NCBI GenBank assembly: GCA_048498415.1
Contig: JBEHYA010000068.1
Coordinates: 1 to 10,510 of the forward strand
Direction: 5' to 3'
Length of the DNA stretch: 10,510 bases
From: JBEHYA01 sp048498415
GTDB lineage: Bacteria > Pseudomonadota > Alphaproteobacteria > UBA9219 > RGZA01
Shown: positions 1-7,675 of the stretch, piece by piece
How the letters are laid out: each line of letters opens with the position of its first letter
How positions within the stretch are numbered: position 1 is the stretch's first letter
The notes under the pieces: generated by a model
What the model saw: the letters and a program-made list of their open reading frames with translations, nothing else
Told to the model about the DNA's origin: nothing
Database searches by the model: none
Made by a program: the position numbers and the translations under genes

Positions 1-130
1 GTTCGTCTACCACCATTCCTCTGCAAAATTTCAAAGAGAACCGACCTCACGGTCGTTCAAAGATTGATAGCAGCTTCTGTATTCACCGTTCTGCCACTCT
101 CTCCCCCGAGGGGGTGAGGCGGCGTCCTGG

Positions 131-1702
<1,572 letters not shown>

Positions 1703-1986
1703 TTCGTATTTGCATTGGGACTGCTCCCAATACAAAACATCATTGTTCTTGACGGAGTATGCACAAAATCTCTTGCGAGATTTTAGTACACATATGTTTG
1801 TACATCGATTTGTTCTCGTGAGAAAACAAACCAAAAGTACGCCATCAAGGATGCTCCAAACGACAGATACCGAAATATCTACAAGCACTAGGCTTGAGAT
1901 GTTTGTGCCGGTCGCGTTCCACTACTCATTGCTGAGCTTAGGACAACCGCCGTCTGCGCATCCCTTCTCTCGTTCCTTATTCACAA

Positions 1987-1998
1987 TGTCAAAGAACC
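1987..1998 (-). promoter_or_regulatory. boxA-like antitermination site of the rrn leader
   Basis: The minus strand reads GGTTCTTTGACA followed by TTGTGA. This resembles the rrn boxA consensus TGCTCTTTAACA and the frequent alphaproteobacterial form with CTTTGACATTGTGA. BoxA RNA binds NusB/NusE to make rRNA transcription resistant to Rho. The position, inside the leader and about 330 nt before 16S, is right for this role. Confidence 0.6.
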
Positions 1999-2139
1999 AG
2001 ACTGTCTTGAGTAAAAACATCACCCAGTCACAGACTGAAACAGGAAACAAAACATCCCCCTAAGTGCTTGGTGCACTTAACTGGATGCCAGAAGTTTCCT
2101 GCTGAACAATGCGCCGTGTTCCGACTCACTGTGGGGGTG

Positions 2140-2168
2140 TTTATACGCGGGCGAATTTCCTTTGTAAA
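2140..2168 (-). promoter_or_regulatory. rrn promoter (sigma-70 type) with upstream A/T tract
   Basis: Read on the minus strand, a -35 box TTTACA (2168-2163) and a -10 box TATAAA (2145-2140) are separated by exactly 17 bp. Both are 5/6 matches to consensus. An A/T-rich tract resembling an UP element lies just upstream (about 2170-2195), and a C-rich discriminator follows the -10 box. The start site is predicted near 2133. This is the strongest promoter-like sequence in the window and correctly placed for the rRNA operon. Further rrn promoters cannot be excluded. Confidence 0.7.
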
Positions 2169-2198
2169 GCGAAATATAAAAAAATTATAAACATCAGG

Positions 2199-2230
2199 AA
2201 AAGCCCGTTAATAAAGGGCTTTTGGCCCTT
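2199..2230 (-). terminator. Hairpin pair between the GNAT gene and the rrn promoter
   Basis: AAAAGCCC (2199-2206) and GGGCTTTT (2216-2223) form an 8-bp stem. Read on the minus strand it ends in a short U run, which would terminate transcription from the acetyltransferase gene. An overlapping alternative stem, AAGGGC with GCCCTT (about 2214-2230), uses the same GGGC arm, so the two hairpins exclude each other. A further stem, TGCGTG/CACGCA with loop GAAT (2295-2310), is followed by five T on the plus strand. I take the group as termination and insulation signals upstream of the rRNA promoter. Confidence 0.45.
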
Positions 2231-2364
2231 CTTAAATGTGGCGCACGAAATTTTTTTTGCCCTTATCCCCGACTTTTTTCGATGAAAATTCGTGTGCGTG
2301 GAATCACGCATTTTTGACGCGCGAAAAAAGCGGAAATTGCAGAAGTGCCTATAAATAAAGGGGT

Positions 2365-2892
2365 TTAGAGCGAGCGCTCGTACCACTGCTGCACGATCTG
2401 CGACGAACCGGTGCTTAAGTCGATTTCATCGAACAGCGTGAAACCCAGCTGTTTATAGAGGGTGACAGCGGGATCGTGATCTTTGAGCGTGGCGATTACC
2501 ACGTGGTCGTGGCCACGCGTTCTGCACAAATCAATCGCGCGTTCGAACAGAAAGCGGCCATAGCCCTGCCCGCGATATTGTTCATCGACAATGAACCAGC
2601 GGATGCGCGCGGTGCGGCCTTTTTGATTCACGGCATCGATCGCGGCGGCGCCCACAAGCGTTTCGCCATCCCACGCGCAGACCATGTCGTTGAGCGGGTG
2701 ATCAAGCTGCATGAGAAAGCGCTGCACTTCATCAACAAGGTGCCGGCGAAATTCCACATCGCTGCCCCATTCCTTGGTGAAGTATTCGGCGAGCATGGAA
2801 ATAATCTGCACCGCCACCTCCGGCCGGTAGCCGGTGACAAGCAGCGGATGCGACTCAAGCGCGCGCAAATGATCGGTCTGGGTCTCGCTCAT
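2365..2892 (-). CDS. GNAT-family N-acetyltransferase
   Basis: Predicted cytoplasmic acetyl-CoA-dependent N-acetyltransferase of 175 residues; the substrate is unknown. The acetyl-CoA-binding signature QYRGQGYG is at residues 105-112, after the beta strand RIRWFIVDE, and the C-terminal TLYKQLGF (144-151) is the usual GNAT motif B region. The WFIVDEQYRGQGYG context resembles the acetyltransferase half of MarR-GNAT fusion proteins, but no MarR domain is present here. I chose the ATG at 2892. The frame stays open to a TTG at 3006, but the extra 38 residues look like non-coding upstream sequence and contain no GNAT element. No clear Shine-Dalgarno sequence precedes either start. It stands alone, divergent from the hydrolase gene at 3039 and followed by hairpins before the rrn promoter. 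Confidence 0.85.
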   Translation of the reverse strand: MSETQTDHLRALESHPLLVTGYRPEVAVQIISMLAEYFTKEWGSDVEFRRHLVDEVQRFLMQLDHPLNDMVCAWDGETLVGAAAIDAVNQKGRTARIRWFIVDEQYRGQGYGRFLFERAIDLCRTRGHDHVVIATLKDHDPAVTLYKQLGFTLFDEIDLSTGSSQIVQQWYERSL

Positions 2893-3038
2893 GGGCGTGA
2901 AATCTAGCCCAAATAGTGGCCCAAACCAGCGGTTTATTAGTTGCAGATAAGGTAAAATATGAAGCCCTGCAGAATCATGATGCGGTGCGATGCTAAGCAC
3001 TTGCAAATTAAGGGTTTTAGGATTGAGTTAATAGCGAA

Positions 3039-4352
3039 ATGAACCATTCAAGTGCCGGTTTTAATACCGAATATTTCTTTAACCGTAATCCGGTTTTAAG
3101 CCTGCTTGAGCGGGAACGGCAGGTACGGCTCTATGGGCAGTTCCGCGATAATAAAAAAATTGCTCTTGTCGCACCGGAAGGCTGCATTCGCGTGGCCGAT
3201 GATATTGGAACCTATACCGCGCTAGTCGTAAAAGATTTGACGCAGCATTTTGATTTTGTCGTAGGCGGTTCGGGCGGCGCCACCATTAGTTACTTATTGC
3301 CGGATGCAGAACGCGGCACCGGGCTTTTAAGTTACCTTGCCGAAAATCAGTTTCTGCAGCTTGGCAATAATGATTACGTGAATGTCGCTAAAACCGGCCT
3401 CGGCATTGCGCTGGAAGGCGCCGAGCCGGTTATTAAACTCTTCCGGCGCGCAAAACGGCAGGCGTTGCGGCGCGGCATGTGGTTTTTCAAGGTTCTGCGC
3501 GATACCAAAGCCGTCTTCGTGGCCAGTGAAAACGACCATATGGAAGAAGCTTTTATACGTGGCAGCCACATGATTGATATGGGTACACTGCGCCGCGGGC
3601 TGGAATTGCATGAAGCGCCGCCGGATGTGCAACAGGCTTTTAAACCCGCGCGCTATTATGTCGTTACAAATGCGGCGACGATGCAGAAAGTCGTCTACAA
3701 AATGGGCGAAGACGGGGCAGAAGTGGATCGCAATGGCGTGGCGGCTTCGTGCCACTTGATCGGCGCAGCCGGCCCCCGCCCTATCTGGCACAAAGGCATT
3801 CGCGCGGTGGACAGTGTTTTTGGCGCCGGTGATTTATATTCGATTGCGGGTGAACTTGGCGCGACGGAGATTATCAGTTCCAACAGCACGCCGATTGATG
3901 GTGATCATGGGTTCAGCCCCGCCACCGTGCAATATTTTATGGCCTTTCTGGGCCTGCACAACCCCAATGCCAAAAAGATTTTTGAAGAAAGTTTGATGGC
4001 CTCACGCGCACTCCTGCAGAATATGCGGGAAACCGGCCATGTGATCACGGCGGGGGGCAAGGAATTGCCGGTCACACTTATTCAGCCTTCCGATGGCGAT
4101 CCTGTCACCAACACGGTAGAGACGAACAAGGACAAAATTTACCAAGGCCTCAAAAACGGTTTTCAGCGCGGGCTGTGGGTCATGCACGAATGCGGATCAC
4201 CCGCGACTGAAGAGCAAATCGCCCGCGGCCACCGGATACTGGATCAGCATTTCCGTGCGCCGCCCGTGCCCGATTTAATTGGCCCCATGCGCAACTTAAT
4301 GTCAACACCCGTTGCGGATAAAGCCGGGCCTCTTGGCGCTTTAAACCGATAA
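3039..4352 (+). CDS. Divergent patatin-like hydrolase
   Basis: The protein has 437 residues and no signal peptide or membrane segment. The family call is inferred from motif order. A beta strand ending in EGCIR (47-51) sits where patatins have their G-G-G-x-R/K-G oxyanion loop. The strand DFVVGGSGGA (72-81) supplies a G-x-S-x-G nucleophile elbow with Ser78. AASCHLIGAAGP (235-246) resembles the patatin ASCALPG segment. VDSVFGAG...AGELGATEIISSN (257-282) aligns without gaps to the VDGG...ARELGAD region, giving Asp258 as the second dyad residue. Patatins hydrolyse acyl esters of phospholipids and related lipids. The second catalytic motif is DSV rather than DG[GA], and a C-terminal region of about 150 residues (from about 285) is unassigned, so substrate and activity are uncertain. 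No Shine-Dalgarno sequence is obvious before the ATG. The last 12 bases overlap the convergent HIT gene. Confidence 0.7.
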   Translation: MNHSSAGFNTEYFFNRNPVLSLLERERQVRLYGQFRDNKKIALVAPEGCIRVADDIGTYTALVVKDLTQHFDFVVGGSGGATISYLLPDAERGTGLLSYLAENQFLQLGNNDYVNVAKTGLGIALEGAEPVIKLFRRAKRQALRRGMWFFKVLRDTKAVFVASENDHMEEAFIRGSHMIDMGTLRRGLELHEAPPDVQQAFKPARYYVVTNAATMQKVVYKMGEDGAEVDRNGVAASCHLIGAAGPRPIWHKGIRAVDSVFGAGDLYSIAGELGATEIISSNSTPIDGDHGFSPATVQYFMAFLGLHNPNAKKIFEESLMASRALLQNMRETGHVITAGGKELPVTLIQPSDGDPVTNTVETNKDKIYQGLKNGFQRGLWVMHECGSPATEEQIARGHRILDQHFRAPPVPDLIGPMRNLMSTPVADKAGPLGALNR

Positions 4353-4745
4353 AAGCTGTTTGATTTTGCCGATCAATTCATCCGCCTTTTTATAAGGTTC
4401 CGCCACCCCCTGCCCCCAGACCGGCTTGGGCCATGCGGTATCGTTTTTATGACGGGCGATCACGTGAATATGCAGCTGCGGCACCATGTTGCCCAAGGCC
4501 GCGATGTTTAGTTTATCTGTTTTCGTAAGTTGCTGGAGTGCCCGGCTGGCTAAATTAATTTCCTGCAAGAGCTGCGCCTGCTCGCCCGGCAGCAGGTCGA
4601 TGATCTCGGATTTGCCTTCGCGCATGGGCACCAGAATGAGCCAGGGAAAACGGGCATCGTTCATTAAACGCACCGTGCACAGCGATAGATCGCAAACGGC
4701 AAGCGTATCGGCGGCAAGCTGGGGGGCAAGGCTTGGAAAAGGCAT
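4341..4745 (-). CDS. HIT-family (histidine triad) protein
   Basis: This small cytoplasmic protein (134 residues) belongs to the histidine-triad superfamily of nucleotide hydrolases and transferases. The signature NMVPQLHIHVIAR is at residues 86-98. It matches the H-x-H-x-H motif except that the first triad position is Gln90; His92 (expected nucleophile) and His94 remain. The Gln form with MVPQLH is, from memory, common in alphaproteobacterial HIT proteins and is not obviously inactivating. The N-terminal half has the family's FPWLILVP strand (33-40) and an Asp/Glu-rich segment. The physiological substrate is unknown. The start ATG at 4745 is only 22 bp from the divergent erpA-like gene, and there is no Shine-Dalgarno sequence. 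The stop overlaps the hydrolase gene by 12 bp. Confidence 0.88.
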   Translation of the reverse strand: MPFPSLAPQLAADTLAVCDLSLCTVRLMNDARFPWLILVPMREGKSEIIDLLPGEQAQLLQEINLASRALQQLTKTDKLNIAALGNMVPQLHIHVIARHKNDTAWPKPVWGQGVAEPYKKADELIGKIKQLLSV

Positions 4746-4761
4746 GAAAACACTCTAGATT
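4733..4761 (+). promoter_or_regulatory. Candidate promoter of the Fe-S carrier/exonuclease operon (leaderless)
   Basis: TTGGAA (4733-4738) and TAGATT (4756-4761) are spaced 17 bp apart, each a 4/6 match to sigma-70 consensus. The expected start site falls at about 4768, which is the A of the ATG, so the mRNA would be leaderless. This would explain the absence of a Shine-Dalgarno sequence. The -35 box lies inside the opposing HIT gene. Confidence 0.35.
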
Positions 4762-4780
4762 ACTGCAATGGAAAGCACAA
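4752..4780 (-). promoter_or_regulatory. Candidate promoter of the HIT gene (leaderless, overlapping)
   Basis: On the minus strand TTGTGC (4780-4775) and TAGAGT (4757-4752) are spaced 17 bp. These are weak matches (3/6 and 4/6). The predicted start is within a base or two of the HIT ATG. Its -10 box overlaps the opposing -10 box through the palindrome TCTAGA (4754-4759), so polymerase could occupy only one promoter at a time. Confidence 0.3.
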
Positions 4781-5106
4781 TCAGCCTCACATCCGCCGCC
4801 GCGGCCCGCATCAAGTTCCTTGCCACCAAGCAGGGCAACGCCGCGCTGGCCTTGCGGCTGATGGTGGATAGCGGCGGCTGCTCCGGCCTGCAATACAAGT
4901 TTAGCCTGGATGGCAAAACGGCCGCCGATGATGTGGTGGTAGAGACTGACGGCGCGAAGCTGCTGGTCGATAAAATTTCGCTGGATTATCTGAAAGGCTC
5001 CGCCGTGGATTTTGTTTCCGATTTATCGGGCGAGATGTTCATGGTGCGCAACCCCAATGCCGAAAGCGGCTGCGGCTGCGGCGCATCGTTCACGGTGAAG
5101 CCGTGA
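4768..5106 (+). CDS. erpA: A-type iron-sulfur cluster carrier (ErpA/IscA family)
   Basis: The A-type carrier accepts Fe-S clusters from the assembly machinery and passes them to apo-proteins in the cytoplasm. The product has 112 residues, a normal length for the family. The three cluster-ligand cysteines are all present: Cys38 in SGGCSGLQY and Cys102/Cys104 in SGCGCGASF, giving the family spacing C-x63-C-x-C. The NPNAESGCGCG C-terminus is diagnostic for the family. ErpA, IscA and SufA cannot be separated safely by eye, so the symbol is provisional. It is the first gene of a tight plus-strand operon; its TGA overlaps the GTG start of the exonuclease gene (GTGA), which suggests translational coupling. 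No Shine-Dalgarno sequence is seen; the transcript may be leaderless. Confidence 0.92.
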   Translation: MESTISLTSAAAARIKFLATKQGNAALALRLMVDSGGCSGLQYKFSLDGKTAADDVVVETDGAKLLVDKISLDYLKGSAVDFVSDLSGEMFMVRNPNAESGCGCGASFTVKP

Positions 5107-5873
5107 TCATTGCCAGCTGGAACGTCAATTCCGTCAAAATGCGCCTGCCCATTCTTTTAGACTGGCTAAAGCGCGATAAGCCGGATGCCGTGATGTTGCA
5201 GGAAATCAAATGCCAGACGCCGGATTTCCCCTATATGGAAATTGAAGGCGCCGGCTATAAAGCGCTTGTAAAAGGCCAGAAAGCCTATAACGGCGTAGCG
5301 ATTTTAACGCCGCATAACGCCACGCTGCGCCGCGATACGCTGCCGGGCGATGCGGAAGATGCGCCGGCGCGGTATATTGAAGCCGAGATCAACGGATTTA
5401 TCGTGGGCGGCATTTACCTGCCCAATGGCAACCCGGTGGCGAGCGAAAAATTTTCCGCCAAACTGGAATGGATGAGCCGGCTGAACAAACACGCGGGCGA
5501 ATTACTGAAACTGGAAAAACCGGTGGTGCTGGGCGGGGATTATAACGTGATCCCCGAGGAAGCGGATGCTGCGCGGCCTGAGGCGTGGCGCGGCGATGCG
5601 CTGTTTCAGCCGGAATCGCGGCAAGCGTGGCGAAGCCTACTAAATCAGGGGTATTCGGATGCTTTCCGGCAGCTGCACCCCCATGAAAAAGGCGCCTATA
5701 CCTACTGGGATTATCAGGCCGGCGCGTTCGACCGCGACGATGGCATTCGCATTGATCATTTAGCTTTATCGCCGGAAGCTTCCGACCGCCTGCAAAAATG
5801 CTGGATCGAAAAAGAATTACGTGCGCGCGAAAAAGCATCTGACCACACGCCAATTGTGGCGCAGTTTGCTTAA
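5103..5873 (+). CDS. xthA: Exodeoxyribonuclease III
   Basis: This is a DNA repair nuclease: an AP endonuclease with 3'-5' exonuclease and 3'-phosphatase activity, acting in base excision repair. The product has 256 residues, near the E. coli length of 268. The metal-dependent EEP-fold catalytic residues are all visible: Asn7 (SWNVNS), Glu34 (LQEIKCQ), Tyr105 (GIYLPNG), Asp146 and Asn148 (GGDYNV), Asp218 (RIDHL) and Asp247-His248 (SDHTPI). The start is GTG inside the upstream gene's stop (GTGA, 4-bp overlap), so translation is probably coupled. The gene continues an operon with the Fe-S carrier upstream and a small GNAT protein 9 bp downstream. The pairing with an Fe-S carrier looks like co-transcription rather than a known complex. 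Confidence 0.96.
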   Translation: MIIASWNVNSVKMRLPILLDWLKRDKPDAVMLQEIKCQTPDFPYMEIEGAGYKALVKGQKAYNGVAILTPHNATLRRDTLPGDAEDAPARYIEAEINGFIVGGIYLPNGNPVASEKFSAKLEWMSRLNKHAGELLKLEKPVVLGGDYNVIPEEADAARPEAWRGDALFQPESRQAWRSLLNQGYSDAFRQLHPHEKGAYTYWDYQAGAFDRDDGIRIDHLALSPEASDRLQKCWIEKELRAREKASDHTPIVAQFA

Positions 5874-5882
5874 GGAGAAGCC

Positions 5883-6128
5883 ATGAGCAACATGACCAAA
5901 ACCGCATCACGCTTTGAACTGATGGAACAGGGCCACACGGCGTTCGGCAATTATCACGTGGATGGCGATGCGCTGTATATTGATTACGTCGAGGCGCCGC
6001 CGGAACTCCGCGGCACTGGCGCGGCGGGCCGCCTGATGGAAGGCATTATGGCTTATGTGGCCGAAAACAAGCTAAAAGCCGTGCCCATCTGCGGGTACGC
6101 CGCCAGCTGGATCAAGCGGCATAGCTGA
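5883..6128 (+). CDS. Small GNAT-like N-acetyltransferase (YjdJ/Gtt-type)
   Basis: This minimal GNAT-fold protein of 81 residues resembles the short acetyltransferase family of Pfam GNAT_acetyltr_2. Residues 37-46 (EAPPELRGTG) carry the acetyl-CoA-binding loop, and the C-terminal PICGYAASWIKRH (68-80) corresponds to the family's conserved P-x-C-x-[FY]-x-x-x-[WY]-I-x-[RK]-H ending. Substrates of this family are poorly known. An AGGAG Shine-Dalgarno sequence lies about 7 nt before the ATG, the clearest ribosome-binding site in the window. It is the third gene of the erpA-xthA operon, 9 bp after xthA. Its TGA directly abuts the stop of the convergent decarboxylase gene, so there is no room for a normal intergenic terminator. 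Confidence 0.85.
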   Translation: MSNMTKTASRFELMEQGHTAFGNYHVDGDALYIDYVEAPPELRGTGAAGRLMEGIMAYVAENKLKAVPICGYAASWIKRHS

Positions 6129-7322
6129 TTAACCCAGCACAATTTCCTGCGGGCGCGGATGGCTGAGGAATTCCAGATGCGACATGGAAAGGCCGTAGGC
6201 ACCGGCCAGACAGAACACGGCAATGTCGCCGACTTCTGCGTTTTCCAAATGCACATTCACCGCAAGCTTATCGGCGGTATTGCACAGCGGCCCACCGATA
6301 TAGACGTTTTCATTCTTCACGCTTTCCTGCAAGCTATGAATTTTCGGCACGTTCATCGGCACGATCACAACCGGGTGGTTGATGGAAAGCGCAGCCGGGC
6401 GGCGGAAGTGGTTGGTGCCGCCGGCGCAGATGACCTGCTTAGTGCCGTGGCTGTCTTTGATGTCGATGATTTCTGAACAAAACCAGCCGGAATCCGCGGC
6501 CAGATATCGGCCCAGTTCCAGCACAAACTGGCGGTTTTCATAGCCATATTCGCTGATGAGCTGCGCCAGGCCCGCCACGTATTTTTCCGGCGAAAAATCG
6601 GCGCCGCTTTCCAGATAATCAATGCCGAAGCCGCCGCCGAAATCGATAATTTCGCAGCGCGTGCCCTGGAACGCGGCTTCAACTGTTTTGGCCATATCAA
6701 AAACCAGCCGGCAGTTTTTGAGAAGGTCTTCGACTTTCAAAACGCCCGATGCCGCATAAACATGTAGCCCTTTAAAGCGCAGATGATCAAGCGCGAGCAG
6801 ATGCGGCAAGATGGCGTGCAGCTTCTGCACATCCACACCCAGCTTCTGCGAGCCGCCGGAGAATTTGGCCTGCGCGCCGTGAATATCAAAATCCGGGTTC
6901 ACGCGCAGCAGCACATCTTGCGTGACGCTCTTCTGCGCGCAGATGGCGTTCAGGCGGTTGGCTTCGGTAAGGGATTCCACGTGTACGGCGTGGATTTCGT
7001 TAAATACGCTCCATTCCAGCTCTTCCGGCCATTTGCCGGGGCCGGTGAAAATGACGTGTTCGGGCGAAAAGCCGTGCTCGAGGGCCTGTTTGCCCTCGCC
7101 CATGCTGGCAATTTCAATGCCCGCCACGCCGCTTGTCTGTGCCGCCTTGATGAACGCCGGATGCGGGTTGGCCTTCATGGCATAATAAATGGCCACGCCC
7201 TTCGGCATGATTTTTTTTAGCTGCGCAATCTTGCCGCGCATCGCCGCGAGATCGTAGAGATAAAAACTGCGCTGCCCGGCATGGGCGCGGACGGCTTCGA
7301 GTATATGGGAAGAGAGTTGCAT
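6129..7322 (-). CDS. Fold-type III PLP-dependent decarboxylase (LysA/ODC/BtrK-like)
   Basis: A 397-residue alanine-racemase-fold decarboxylase, cytoplasmic and pyridoxal-phosphate dependent. Lys50 in YYAMKANPHP forms the PLP Schiff base. GLHVYAAS (186-193) carries the ring-stacking His188. DFGGGFG (227-233) is the phosphate-binding glycine loop. IGGPLCNTADKLA (342-354) supplies the catalytic Cys347, and GAYGLSMS (374-381) the conserved tyrosine. The cysteine motif is GPLC-N-T-A-D rather than the GP[IV]CESGD of diaminopimelate decarboxylase. With the SHLEFLSHPRPQEIVL ending, this points to the BtrK-like group (amino-acid or acyl-carrier-bound substrates) rather than lysine synthesis. The substrate is not determined. 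The start ATG lies only 16 nt beyond the 3' CCA of tRNA-Ser and has no Shine-Dalgarno sequence. The stop is back-to-back with the small GNAT gene. Confidence 0.88.
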   Translation of the reverse strand: MQLSSHILEAVRAHAGQRSFYLYDLAAMRGKIAQLKKIMPKGVAIYYAMKANPHPAFIKAAQTSGVAGIEIASMGEGKQALEHGFSPEHVIFTGPGKWPEELEWSVFNEIHAVHVESLTEANRLNAICAQKSVTQDVLLRVNPDFDIHGAQAKFSGGSQKLGVDVQKLHAILPHLLALDHLRFKGLHVYAASGVLKVEDLLKNCRLVFDMAKTVEAAFQGTRCEIIDFGGGFGIDYLESGADFSPEKYVAGLAQLISEYGYENRQFVLELGRYLAADSGWFCSEIIDIKDSHGTKQVICAGGTNHFRRPAALSINHPVVIVPMNVPKIHSLQESVKNENVYIGGPLCNTADKLAVNVHLENAEVGDIAVFCLAGAYGLSMSHLEFLSHPRPQEIVLG

Positions 7323-7338
7323 TCAAAAAATCCGTAAG

Positions 7339-7428
7339 TGGCGGATGGGGTGAGATTCGAACTCACGGATGGCTTTCACCATCGTCGGTTTTCAAGACCG
7401 ATGCCTTAAACCACTCGGCCACCCATCC
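7339..7428 (-). tRNA. tRNA-Ser (UGA), intact, CCA encoded
   Basis: A complete class II tRNA of 90 nt. The acceptor stem GGATGGG (7428-7422) pairs with CCCATCC (7349-7343), followed by discriminator G and an encoded CCA (7341-7339). The anticodon stem is TCGGT/ACCGA and the loop CTTGAAA gives anticodon UGA (7394-7392). The long variable arm has stem ATGG/CCAT. The T-stem GTGAG/CTCAC closes a TTCGAAT loop. It decodes UCA and related serine codons. It is the downstream member of a tandem pair whose upstream copy is broken. No convincing promoter of its own is visible in the 50 nt before it, so it may depend on transcription through the damaged copy. Confidence 0.96.
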
Positions 7429-7477
7429 CTGTCTAACACATACTAACTATCAGGGTTTTCTGCCAGTTAAAACCACC

Positions 7478-7633
7478 GGGTGAGATTACTTTGCCGCGCC
7501 TAGGGCGCCGGCAAAGTTGCAATTTTCTGGTCGTGCGCAAGCGCTTACTCCCGAAAATTGTCGAACTCACGGATGGCTTTATGCAATCGTCGGTTTTCAA
7601 GACCGATGCCTTAAACCACTCGGCCACCCATCC
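7478..7633 (-). pseudogene. Duplicate tRNA-Ser (UGA) interrupted in the T-loop
   Basis: From 7633 down to 7561 this matches the neighbouring tRNA-Ser nearly base for base, covering the 5' acceptor strand, D-arm, anticodon arm (UGA) and 5' T-stem GTGAG-TTCGA. The match then stops and resumes after 73 unrelated bases with AATCTCACCC (7487-7478), the 3' side of the same T-loop and T-stem. After that the acceptor strand reads CGGTGG instead of CATCC and no CCA follows. The variable arm is also altered (ATTGCATAAAG in place of ATGGTGAAAG), weakening its stem. The acceptor stem cannot form, so this copy should not give a functional tRNA. Confidence 0.75.
7488..7560. repeat. 73-nt double-palindrome element inside the tRNA-Ser copy
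   Basis: The insertion consists almost wholly of two adjacent inverted repeats. The first (7488-7517) has arms ACTTTGCC/GGCAAAGT extended by GCGCC/GGCGC around a 3-nt loop, with one bulged base. The second (7520-7560) has arms CAATTTTC/GAAAATTG around a 25-nt interior. That interior can itself fold as GTGC-GCAA-GCGC with a GNRA-type tetraloop. Flanking tRNA sequence suggests at most a 1-nt target duplication. The element is too small to encode a transposase, so it resembles non-autonomous palindromic repeats. I see no second copy in this window. Confidence 0.6.
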
Positions 7634-7675
7634 ATAACCTAATCAAATATCAGAAATTATGGCGCTGTGCGAAGC

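Noticed and set aside
2141..2386. 81-codon minus-strand frame
   Set aside because: It runs through the end of the acetyltransferase gene, the terminator hairpins and the rrn promoter; its hydrophobic end is simply the translated A/T-rich tract.
2893..3006. N-terminal extension of the GNAT protein from a TTG codon
   Set aside because: There is no ribosome-binding site and no GNAT-like content, and the region more plausibly holds the divergent promoters; the ATG at 2892 is preferred.
6783..7220. 145-codon plus-strand frame
   Set aside because: It is fully antisense to the decarboxylase gene, whose catalytic motifs are all intact.
7433..7627. Minus-strand frame starting MAEWFKASVLKTD
   Set aside because: This is the well-known spurious translation of a tRNA-Ser gene, here from the interrupted copy.
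7478..7633. Self-splicing intron in tRNA-Ser
   Set aside because: At 73 nt the insert is far too small for a group I or II intron, and the copy also lacks a matching acceptor strand, so a pseudogene is the simpler reading.
7339..7633. Integrated island or phage attachment site at tRNA-Ser
   Set aside because: The repeat covers the 5' part of the tRNA rather than the usual 3' end, only about 130 bp separate the copies, and no integrase gene is present.
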